A program made the position numbers and the translations under genes. The notes under the pieces were generated by a model. The model did not search any database. It had not been told where the DNA came from and saw only the letters and a program-made list of their open reading frames with translations. Positions 1 through 6,214 of a stretch of DNA of 26,746 bases are shown here, piece after piece (within the stretch, counting starts at the first letter, position 1; each line of letters starts with the position of its first letter). Source of the stretch: Fibrobacterota bacterium (lineage in GTDB: Bacteria > Fibrobacterota > Chitinivibrionia > Chitinivibrionales > Chitinispirillaceae); the NCBI GenBank assembly GCA_023436205.1, contig JAEZKC010000136.1:1-26746 (forward strand), given 5' to 3'.

Positions 1-201
1 CCAAACCTGGTTCATCTTCCCCTTTTTGTTAGGGTTGTCACTTTCGTTCCAGTTAACAAAGATAAATTACAGGAGATAAAGAGAGAAAAACAGGTGAGAA
101 CGGAAGGGTTTAGAGTGGGAATCTATACTGTAGGTTGCTGGGTAAAGTAATAAACAAAAGATGCGATCGTTGCTACACTGCAAGGCAAATGGATATGTGC
201 T

Positions 202-753
202 ATGGAAATGACAATAAGAAATACTGTTGAAGATTGGCTGGAGTTCAACAGGTATCATTATCGAAATTCAAAAGCGTTACTGAAGCAAAGAATATTCATA
301 AGATTGCTTGGTCCGATACTATTCGCAATTTTTATTGTCCTGCATTCCTATTATAAAGGGTATGATACCAAATTGACGATTGGCTTTGCGGTACTGTCTG
401 TACTATGGATTATTTTTTATCCTAAGAGGGCAGAAGCACATCATTTAAATTCCGTAAAGGAAATGCTGCTTGAAGGGAAAAACCGGGAATTAAATACTGA
501 TATTTTCATTAAACTCACTGATAAAGACATGGTTGTCAAATCTGAGAGTATTTGTACGTCAGTGCGATGGAGTTCAGTTGAAAAAATAATAATGCACGAT
601 GACTATCTGTTCGTTTACATTTCAGCTGTTCCGGCACAAGTTATTCCTAAGAGATATTTTAAGGATGATAAAGAGTTTCTGGAATTGTACAAACTGCTGC
701 TTAGATACAAGGAGCATGATTTATCAACTGCTAAATTGGAGTCGCGTCCATAA
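202..753 (+). CDS. YcxB-like membrane protein
   Basis: This 183-residue protein has two adjacent hydrophobic segments (about residues 30-52 and 56-75) followed by a soluble C-terminal half. The C-terminal part contains the pattern T-x-VRWSSVEKI and a late IPKRYF segment, which resemble the YcxB-like domain (a PH-like fold) of small inner-membrane proteins. The function of that family is not established. The start at MEMTIRN is the only one that keeps the whole reading frame, and upstream Shine-Dalgarno pairing is weak. It stands alone, converging on the minus-strand gene at 818-1558, with a terminator between them. The first 200 bases of the window upstream hold no gene that I can support. 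Confidence 0.75.
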   Translation: MEMTIRNTVEDWLEFNRYHYRNSKALLKQRIFIRLLGPILFAIFIVLHSYYKGYDTKLTIGFAVLSVLWIIFYPKRAEAHHLNSVKEMLLEGKNRELNTDIFIKLTDKDMVVKSESICTSVRWSSVEKIIMHDDYLFVYISAVPAQVIPKRYFKDDKEFLELYKLLLRYKEHDLSTAKLESRP

Positions 754-757
754 AGAA

Positions 758-786
758 TAAAAAAAGGCGGTGCACTCTGCCCGCCT
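758..786 (-). terminator. Rho-independent terminator
   Basis: A perfect 6-bp stem AGGCGG (765-770) / CCGCCT (781-786) encloses a 10-nt loop. On the minus strand it is followed by a run of T, as expected for a terminator of the gene ending at 818. It lies just past the stop of the convergent YcxB-like gene. Confidence 0.75.
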
Positions 787-817
787 CTCTTTCACTTTTC
801 CTAATGTAACACCTCTC

Positions 818-1558
818 TCACGCAACAGTTTCCATCTCGCTTTCCTTCTTCTTCTTGCTCTTTTTCTTGGGCGGCTTGATTTCAAACTTCTCAGCCGTCT
901 TCTTGTCACTGCGCATAAGCCAGGCAGCCCGTTCCAGAGCCGGTTCCAGCGTCTCTTTCAGAAGCGTAAAGCACTTGTCACGTGTGACACGCAGTTCAGG
1001 TGATTCACTCTTATCAACTGTCGCTCTGGCGCGTAGCTCCGAAAGCTTGTTTGATAATTTCGCCGATTTGGTCACGTATTCGTAATCATAGTTGATCTCC
1101 TCGAAAAGAGGCCAGTTTTCTCTGAACAGAACGGAGAGGTCGTTGAGGTCTTGAATAAAACTCGCATAGGACCCGCCCTCACGGATTGCTGTTACCACAC
1201 TGTAAAGCTCAGGGACTTTCTTGAGCCGGTATTTTGCAGTCTCCAGCATGTCCCACATGACCAGATCAGCCTCCGCCTTTGCTTTATCCCACTCCTTTTT
1301 TGATTCAGAATCGGGAAAAACGATGACTGAACTTGCCGACAGTGCTTCTCTGCATGCACCGATTATGGTGGGAACATCTTCCACCTTGCTGTAATCGAGC
1401 TTTTGTGGTTCGAGCTGATCTCTGTAAGCCATCAGCTGCTCGTAGGCCGCCGGGGCCTGGTAGAGATAGCGGAAAAACGGCATTCCGACGGGAACAGTTT
1501 CGGTAACGGCATCCAGCTTCGGCAGGGTCTTTACCAAATCCTCCTGAGGCGTTGTCAT
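818..1558 (-). CDS. Uncharacterised helical protein, paralogue of 1779-2441
   Basis: This is a 246-residue soluble protein with no recognised domain. The start at 1558 (MTTPQEDLVK) is chosen over one 19 codons upstream because AAGGAG lies 9 nt before it. The sequence is predicted mostly helical. A segment IQDLNDLSVLFRENWP in the middle of the protein matches IQDLCDLYVIIRENGP in the divergently transcribed neighbour, and both are followed by a helical tail of similar length. The C-terminus is very basic (PPKKKSKKKK), which could bind nucleic acid or a membrane, but that is inference. A terminator follows directly. The function is unknown. Confidence 0.7.
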   Translation of the reverse strand: MTTPQEDLVKTLPKLDAVTETVPVGMPFFRYLYQAPAAYEQLMAYRDQLEPQKLDYSKVEDVPTIIGACREALSASSVIVFPDSESKKEWDKAKAEADLVMWDMLETAKYRLKKVPELYSVVTAIREGGSYASFIQDLNDLSVLFRENWPLFEEINYDYEYVTKSAKLSNKLSELRARATVDKSESPELRVTRDKCFTLLKETLEPALERAAWLMRSDKKTAEKFEIKPPKKKSKKKKESEMETVA

Positions 1559-1567
1559 GAGACGATT

Positions 1568-1573
1568 CTCCTT
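1568..1573 (-). promoter_or_regulatory. Ribosome binding site deciding the 1558 start
   Basis: AAGGAG on the minus strand lies 9 nt before the ATG at 1558. No comparable site precedes the upstream ATG at 1615, so the shorter protein is preferred. Confidence 0.6.
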
Positions 1574-1591
1574 AGTGACAAGTAGGTGAAT

Positions 1592-1608
1592 ATGCGTTAC
1601 GCATGCGT
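1592..1608. promoter_or_regulatory. Interlocking palindromes in divergent intergenic region
   Basis: ATGCGT-T-ACGCAT (1592-1604) is a perfect 13-bp hyphenated palindrome. It overlaps a second perfect palindrome ACGCATGCGT (1599-1608). The site lies 34 bp upstream of the minus-strand gene start and about 170 bp upstream of the plus-strand paralogue, a plausible position for an operator controlling one or both. This is a prediction from sequence symmetry only. Confidence 0.35.
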
Positions 1609-1778
1609 TGTACATGTGAACCGCGATTTATATCTACAAAAGACACAGTGGTCTTATTTTCACATCGGAAATATCGGAAGCATCAAACAAAAGCGAAACG
1701 GTATGAAATCAATATAATGTATATTTTACATCCGGTTCAAATCTTTTTTAAAATTTTTTTTATATTCGGGGATTCACT

Positions 1779-2441
1779 ATGGGCAAATGGCAATCCGGCA
1801 GTCGCACTGGATATCCGAAAGTGGAGATTTCATCGCTGTTACAGAGGGCAAACGATATCGCGTTAGCCTGTCGGCGCGACAAAAAGGAGCTTGAGGATGC
1901 GGGGCTTAATTGGGCCATTGTGGATAGCCTGGTGAAGCTGTCAAATGAATGTCTGTGGCTCAATGCAAAGCTGGTTGTTGAGAAAAGCAAGTGCACTTCC
2001 GGCACAAGGCGCCTTGATCAGTTCGAAAAAGAGTGCCGCGACTTTAGAAGCAGCATAATCCGCAAAATGAGAGCGGCTCTGGAGCTTCACCCCGCGCCCG
2101 TTCCAGTCCTCAGCTACAGTGAAGACAGGAGCAGGGCCAAGCTGATACAGGATCTGTGCGATCTGTACGTCATTATCCGTGAAAACGGGCCAGCTCTTGC
2201 CAGAGGTGGTTTTGATATTTCCCTGGGGGAGCGTGCATGCGAGAGGATGCAGGCACTTTCCGATCTAAGTGTGGCCACGGTAGTGAGCAGGAATATCCCC
2301 GATGAGCTAATTAAAGAGCGCAATTGTTTATGCCATGAACTGATGGATCTTATCATGGCTATCTGTTCTCTTGCCAGAGGAATTTTCAGGGTTGATGATC
2401 CGCGGGCGGCTGATTACCGTTGCGGCAAATCGTTTTTCTGA
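1779..2441 (+). CDS. Uncharacterised helical protein, paralogue of 818-1558
   Basis: This 220-residue soluble protein has no recognised domain. Its clearest feature is the segment IQDLCDLYVIIRENGP (about residues 124-139), which is shared with the divergent neighbour (IQDLNDLSVLFRENWP). Similar helical stretches on either side suggest that the two genes arose by duplication. It contains several cysteines, unlike the neighbour, and lacks the lysine-rich tail. The start follows GGGGATTCACT, a poor Shine-Dalgarno site, so the exact start is uncertain. The intergenic region shared with the neighbour is AT-rich near this gene and could hold its promoter. The function is unknown. Confidence 0.65.
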   Translation: MGKWQSGSRTGYPKVEISSLLQRANDIALACRRDKKELEDAGLNWAIVDSLVKLSNECLWLNAKLVVEKSKCTSGTRRLDQFEKECRDFRSSIIRKMRAALELHPAPVPVLSYSEDRSRAKLIQDLCDLYVIIRENGPALARGGFDISLGERACERMQALSDLSVATVVSRNIPDELIKERNCLCHELMDLIMAICSLARGIFRVDDPRAADYRCGKSFF

Positions 2442-2506
2442 AAGGTTGCCCCCTCCGTAAGGTGTTTTTTTCCAGTACAAAGGTCATTTCTTCCTCATTT
2501 CAGATC

Positions 2507-2649
2507 GGGGGAATGGTGCATCGGTACCGATCCATCATTCCCCCGGCAGGGGGAAGCGTAGATCGGTATGGATTTGCCATTCCCCCGCGCGGGGGAATGG
2601 TAAATCCGTGCGGGGGAAACGTGGATCTGCGCGGATTCATGTTTCCCCC
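2507..2649. repeat. Array of seven 19-bp half-sites forming 38-bp palindromes
   Basis: Seven copies of a 19-bp half-site (GGGGGAA then a variable middle, then ATCnG near the inner end) lie at 2507, 2526(-), 2549, 2568(-), 2591, 2612 and 2631(-). Pairs 2507-2544, 2549-2586 and 2612-2649 are head-to-head 38-bp palindromes with 17, 13 and 16 of 19 positions matching. The fifth half-site is unpaired. Spacers are GGCA, GCGC and GC, which gives a 21-bp period, about two helical turns. The reading frame stays open across it because 21 is a multiple of 3, but I do not regard it as coding. It occupies part of the 608-base gene-free stretch 2442-3049. Confidence 0.8.
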
Positions 2650-2672
2650 GATTAAAAGTGGCGTCTCCCGGG

Positions 2673-2870
2673 CATTATCCGGGGTGGTTCGGGATGAGAA
2701 CCGCTATAAAAAAGATCCCGCCCCCTTTACAAGACTACTTCCTGTTATTTATTTGTATATAGTGCATCATCACCTCCTCTTCAGGATAGGGAGCTGGTTC
2801 CCGAATGATTTTTTCTGCATTGGTGTTCTCGGAATGGAAGCCGGATGGGGTTGTCGGGCGGAGGTTTTGG
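2673..2870 (+). repeat. ~200-bp imperfect direct repeat, copy A
   Basis: This stretch is strongly similar to 5052-5260, roughly 80% by eye and nearly collinear (offset about 2391). Shared blocks include TTTACAAGACTA, CCTGTTATTTATTTGTATAT, GATAGGGAGCTGGTTCCCGA, TTTTTTCTGCATTG and TGTCGGGCGGA. The two copies bracket about 2.2 kb of AT-rich DNA holding three genes. No gene is supported inside. The rest of the gene-free stretch after it (2871-3049) holds only a possible 28-codon frame at 2909-2995. Confidence 0.85.
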
Positions 2871-3049
2871 GTATTGGGCGCCATTCGAGTTATATTAAAG
2901 GATGAAAAATGAAAAAAAGCACAAAAAAATTTAAGAAGGAGCAAATCTCTTTCAGCTGGCCTTATGTAGGCTATTCACAACCCTACAGCACATAAGCCTG
3001 CTTTAAATTGGTCAAATAGTCGAGAATATTGTGTAATTGAAGGAAAGTT

Positions 3050-4240
3050 ATGGACGATATATTTGAAACAGTACGTAAAATTAGAGTAGATATAACAAAA
3101 CTATTGTCAAAAAACACAAAACGAATGTGTTTATACCCAGGCTGTTCGGAGCGATCTATTTCTTCACATTCAATATCAAAAAGTATTCTCAAAAACATTG
3201 CAGAAGATGGTCACGTAATAAGCCCAGTCTTTAATAGATGTGCTCTTGGTAAGAATACACAAGAATGGGCGACACCCTCAGGGTCAAACTTAAAAATTAA
3301 GCCAATAGGAATCAAAGATGCATCAATTTTTAATGGGTTTTGTGAAAAACACGACAACTCAGTCTTCTGTTCTTTAGATGACACTGGGATAGTCACTTAT
3401 CGAGACATTTTCTTACAGCTATATCGTTCTGCTTGTCGTTTTAATTTTATGGAAAATGTAGTGGCACAATCCGAATTAAAGCATCAGGGATTTGAATATA
3501 ACTGCAATACAGAGTTTGAGGAGAAAATTCAGATAAATCTATCCAATTTAACACTTTTCTTTCATGATTTATTAACCAACTTTGATGAGCTGAAAGTTCC
3601 TATTAGCATTAGCTACTCGGAAGCATTATGCCAACAACCCTATTCGCAGACTGTTCCATTAAAAATGGAAACGATTTACAAGAAAATTGCCATTCAATAT
3701 CCGATTGCACTACAGAAGGATTTTACATTACATTTTAAAGGTAAATACCATCATTGTCTCATTGTACTCCTACCTCATGCTGAGTGCTCTAGTCTGATTA
3801 TAGCTTGCCATCCAAGCATAGTTCCCCTGTTTGGTAACTATATTAGTAAAGGCGACATTGGTATTCTCCGTTTAATTGAGTCAATTATGATGGCCGACTC
3901 AGATTTTTATTTGGCGCCAAGTATTTATGACAAGTGGAGCACTGAAAAAAAACAAAGCATCAGTGACGACTTCTACTTTTGTAATGAAAGAAAGTTTCTT
4001 GATGAATATGATATTTCAATATTTGATGGTATCCGAGTTCAAATATTGGATCATTTATCTGGACCAGAAAAAGATGCTGAGCTTCAAAAATTGAAACGTT
4101 TACCATCTCGGCATAGCTATGTTGAACGAGATCGTCAGATGACTAATTATAATATTCAACAGAGACTCAGAAAATTAAAATTTACAGGGAATCAAACTGG
4201 TCGGTGCTATCCAGCTAGCGAGTTAGAGATTGAGGAATAA
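3050..4240 (+). CDS. Uncharacterised protein with Cys/His zinc-like motif
   Basis: This 396-residue soluble protein starts at an ATG preceded by GAAGGAAAG. Near the N-terminus it has C27-x4-C32, then SSHSIS (H40), then a conserved-looking GFCEKHDNSVF (C98, H101). Together these could bind one zinc ion in a treble-clef or HNH-like arrangement. I know of defence-island proteins with the same pattern (C-x4-C, SH, G-F-C-x2-H-D) but cannot name the family. No signal peptide or membrane segment is seen. The gene is AT-rich compared with the housekeeping genes in this window and sits between two copies of a direct repeat, which suggests acquisition. A role in defence is inferred from location only. 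Confidence 0.7.
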   Translation: MDDIFETVRKIRVDITKLLSKNTKRMCLYPGCSERSISSHSISKSILKNIAEDGHVISPVFNRCALGKNTQEWATPSGSNLKIKPIGIKDASIFNGFCEKHDNSVFCSLDDTGIVTYRDIFLQLYRSACRFNFMENVVAQSELKHQGFEYNCNTEFEEKIQINLSNLTLFFHDLLTNFDELKVPISISYSEALCQQPYSQTVPLKMETIYKKIAIQYPIALQKDFTLHFKGKYHHCLIVLLPHAECSSLIIACHPSIVPLFGNYISKGDIGILRLIESIMMADSDFYLAPSIYDKWSTEKKQSISDDFYFCNERKFLDEYDISIFDGIRVQILDHLSGPEKDAELQKLKRLPSRHSYVERDRQMTNYNIQQRLRKLKFTGNQTGRCYPASELEIEE

Positions 4241-4252
4241 GAAGATTATGCA

Positions 4253-4305
4253 CAATAGGCCCTTTAGCGAAGCGCAAAAAGCCGTGACCGCTGAATGGCC
4301 CGTTG
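4253..4305. repeat. Imperfect inverted repeat after the 396-aa gene (attC-like)
   Basis: The arms GGCC-n4-AGCG (4258-4269) and CGCT-n4-GGCC (4289-4300) pair with two mismatches. Outside a mismatched spacer, CAA (4253-4255) pairs with TTG (4303-4305). The right end reads GTTGGAT (4302-4308), which fits the integron R' consensus GTTRRRY. The left end fits the complementary box poorly. It lies 13 bp past a stop codon and about 45 bp before the next gene. It could equally be a weak hairpin with no cassette role. Confidence 0.35.
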
Positions 4306-4349
4306 GATCTAGTAATCAAAAAAACTATGTGGGCTGAAGGAGTGAAATT

Positions 4350-4784
4350 TTGAAGTACAGAACAAAAAGTGATAATCAGTTTGACTGCTACACATATCTT
4401 TGGGGAAATGTTGATGGATACTATAAAAACAGACATACGGATTATGTAAAATACTCTGATTCAACTTTTTCAGCTATTAGGTACTCAAAAAAGCATGATC
4501 ATAACAAATACTGGTTCTCAATAAAACCAACCATAATTGAAGATTATAAAAATATTGGGATAAAAAGTCACATTTTTGGACTTGTTGATGTCGGATCAAT
4601 CAATTTACCAGCTGATTTGTTATATGATTATATAAAAACTGCAGACAATACAGTTTCCGGTTACCAGATCAGAATAAAAATTCGCAATAGTACTAATTTC
4701 CACTTGTTTACAAGTGCCTACTATGACAAAAACATTACACAATACTTAAAAAACTTTCAATCAGAGTTTAGTGAATACTGCTGA
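4350..4784 (+). CDS. Hypothetical protein
   Basis: This 144-residue protein is rich in aromatic residues and lysine, with no motif that I recognise and no membrane segment. The start is a TTG codon, supported by AAGGAG 7 nt upstream (4337-4342); the first internal ATG would lose most of the protein. It is AT-rich like its upstream neighbour. The next reading frame begins with GTG at 4771 inside its last codons, so the two are probably translationally coupled. The function is unknown. Confidence 0.55.
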   Translation: MKYRTKSDNQFDCYTYLWGNVDGYYKNRHTDYVKYSDSTFSAIRYSKKHDHNKYWFSIKPTIIEDYKNIGIKSHIFGLVDVGSINLPADLLYDYIKTADNTVSGYQIRIKIRNSTNFHLFTSAYYDKNITQYLKNFQSEFSEYC

Positions 4785-5088
4785 TTGTGCTAATGATGAA
4801 GAGAATCATAAAGAAGGTAAAAAAAGTAAAAGAGATAGCTTATTTCGAACTCAACCCAAGTCCAGATTAGCTGCAATAGCTTTGCATGGCTTGAATTGTA
4901 ATGCTTGTGATTCAATTATCTTCCATTTGCGGCGAGAACAGGAGTCTTACCTTTGCAAAATGCTGATAAAATTTCTTAATGAGCTGGACGATAAGTTTTG
5001 GAAAGCTGTAGATAAACTGCGCAGCAACCTCAATACGGCCAACTACAAACACATTGTACCGGGAGTGATTTGGGGCAGTTCGGGATGA
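4771..5088 (+). pseudogene. Truncated HNH endonuclease remnant (McrA-like N-terminus)
   Basis: The first ~50 of 105 residues resemble the N-terminal lead-in of HNH restriction-type endonucleases: EGKKSKR, then R-x3-KSRLAAIALHG, then CNAC, comparable to the family pattern EGK...ERNP..R..AI.iHG..C.vC. The expected continuation (F.F...YG..G..FIEVHH and the HNH core) is absent in all three frames downstream, so the catalytic part is missing. The last residues are encoded by the beginning of the direct repeat copy B, which suggests that recombination at the repeat removed the 3' end. It starts with GTG and overlaps the previous gene by 14 nt. It may still be expressed as a short protein. Confidence 0.5.
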
Positions 5089-5260
5089 ATACCTCCACAA
5101 AAAGATCCGGCTCTCCTTTACAAGACTATATCCTGTTATTTATTTGTATATAGTTTATATATTACCTCCTCTTCCGGATAGGGAGCTGGTTCCCGAGTGG
5201 TTTTTTCTGCATTGATGCTCACAGGGTGGAAGCCGGGTTTGCCTGTCGGGCGGATTTGGC
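5052..5260 (+). repeat. ~200-bp imperfect direct repeat, copy B
   Basis: This is the partner of 2673-2870 in the same orientation. It begins inside the final codons of the truncated HNH frame and ends about 50 bp before the probable start of the next gene. Copy B has about 12 extra bases near its left end. A TTTACA box and AT-rich blocks are conserved in both copies, so a promoter inside the repeat is possible. Confidence 0.85.
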
Positions 5261-5312
5261 GATTGAACCCATGCACAATAGGAAGAGTTCAAAAAACATT
5301 AAAGAGCAAACA

Positions 5313-6074
5313 ATGGCCTTTGGTAAAAGCAGAAACGAAATATCACAACATCGTCAAGAAGAGATTCATTTCTCTAAGTTCCGAACAGCTTGCAAAGATT
5401 TCCCGTCTGGAGAAAAAATCAGCAATTTTCAGAACCCACCAGGTGATAACAGCCCAGATTTTATTCTCAATACCGAAAGGGGCTACATCGGAATTGAGAT
5501 GACCCGACTTTATGAGAATAAAACAGAATGTGAATTAATCCCACCAGAACAAGACAGATTAAGGAAAAAATTAGCAGAACAGGTTCAGTCTATTTATTCT
5601 TCAAAGTATAATGATTATCCTGTTGTAGCGGTATTGCATTTTAAAGATGATATAAAATTGCGAGACAACACACTGTCGGAAAGCGCAAAAGATATTGCAG
5701 AAATAATTCGGTATAGTGCTTCAACAGAAGATGGATCTACCTACGTAACAGACAAACTTCCTGAATACCTATATATGATGGCAATCATGCGGGAAAATGA
5801 ACATGTAATAATTTTTGATGAGCCTTCAATGTCTTTTTCGGAAACACCATTAAGTATTGATGTTTTATCCGGAATGATAAAGAGGAAGTCTGCTTTGATA
5901 CCGAAATATACCAACAGATACAAATTCATTGAGAAATGGCTATTGTGCATAATTGAGCCGATAGGCAACTTAACGAATTCATCCCTTCCAGTTATCAATA
6001 AGCAGATAAACAAATTTGGATTTGACAAAGTTTATGTGCTTGAAATACCTAACAACGATCTCATGGAACTGTAA
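5313..6074 (+). CDS. Uncharacterised protein, possible PD-(D/E)XK-type fold
   Basis: This is 253 residues long if it starts at MAFGKSRNEI (ATG 5313, preceded by AAAGAG). An ATG at 5271 is also possible, whereas starts further upstream fall inside the direct repeat. The segment NSPDFILNTERGYIGIEMTRLY (D49, E62) has the D-n-ExT spacing of restriction-endonuclease-like folds, with Thr in place of the usual catalytic Lys. It could therefore be an inactive or divergent nuclease, or a chance likeness. The rest is charged and soluble. It lies 140 bp upstream of the restriction-modification operon in the same direction, which makes a defence role plausible but unproven. Confidence 0.55.
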   Translation: MAFGKSRNEISQHRQEEIHFSKFRTACKDFPSGEKISNFQNPPGDNSPDFILNTERGYIGIEMTRLYENKTECELIPPEQDRLRKKLAEQVQSIYSSKYNDYPVVAVLHFKDDIKLRDNTLSESAKDIAEIIRYSASTEDGSTYVTDKLPEYLYMMAIMRENEHVIIFDEPSMSFSETPLSIDVLSGMIKRKSALIPKYTNRYKFIEKWLLCIIEPIGNLTNSSLPVINKQINKFGFDKVYVLEIPNNDLMEL

Positions 6075-6100
6075 CTATTCTTTTTACACTGAATACATTT

Positions 6101-6114
6101 CATGATTGATCATG
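6101..6114. promoter_or_regulatory. 14-bp palindrome upstream of hsdM
   Basis: CATGAT-TG-ATCATG is a perfect hyphenated palindrome about 100 bp before the hsdM start. The 140-bp gap would have to contain the promoter of the R-M operon, so an operator is possible. The evidence is symmetry only. Confidence 0.25.
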
Positions 6115-6214
6115 GAGACAATTAGGAATCACAGGAATACCAAGGCACCTTGATAACCATCCAATAACACCAGAAAATAAGCTATATTATAGCAAATTTT
6201 AACAGGAGCTCTTC

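Noticed and set aside
2507..2649. Possible CRISPR array
   Set aside because: Units alternate in orientation, the spacers are only 2-4 bp and no cas genes are present.
2420..2905. 161-codon open frame over the palindrome array and repeat copy A
   Set aside because: It is open because the array has a 21-bp period. It starts inside the previous gene, has no ribosome binding site, and copy B of the repeat has no matching frame.
2909..2995. 28-codon frame (MKKSTKKF...) preceded by AAAGGA
   Set aside because: Too short to support without homologues; the lysine-rich start follows from an A-rich stretch.
4245..5952. Shared words ATGCACAATAGG (about 4249 and 5271) and an inverted 14-mer near 5940
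   Set aside because: Matches of 12-14 bases are expected by chance in a window of this size, and one lies in coding sequence.
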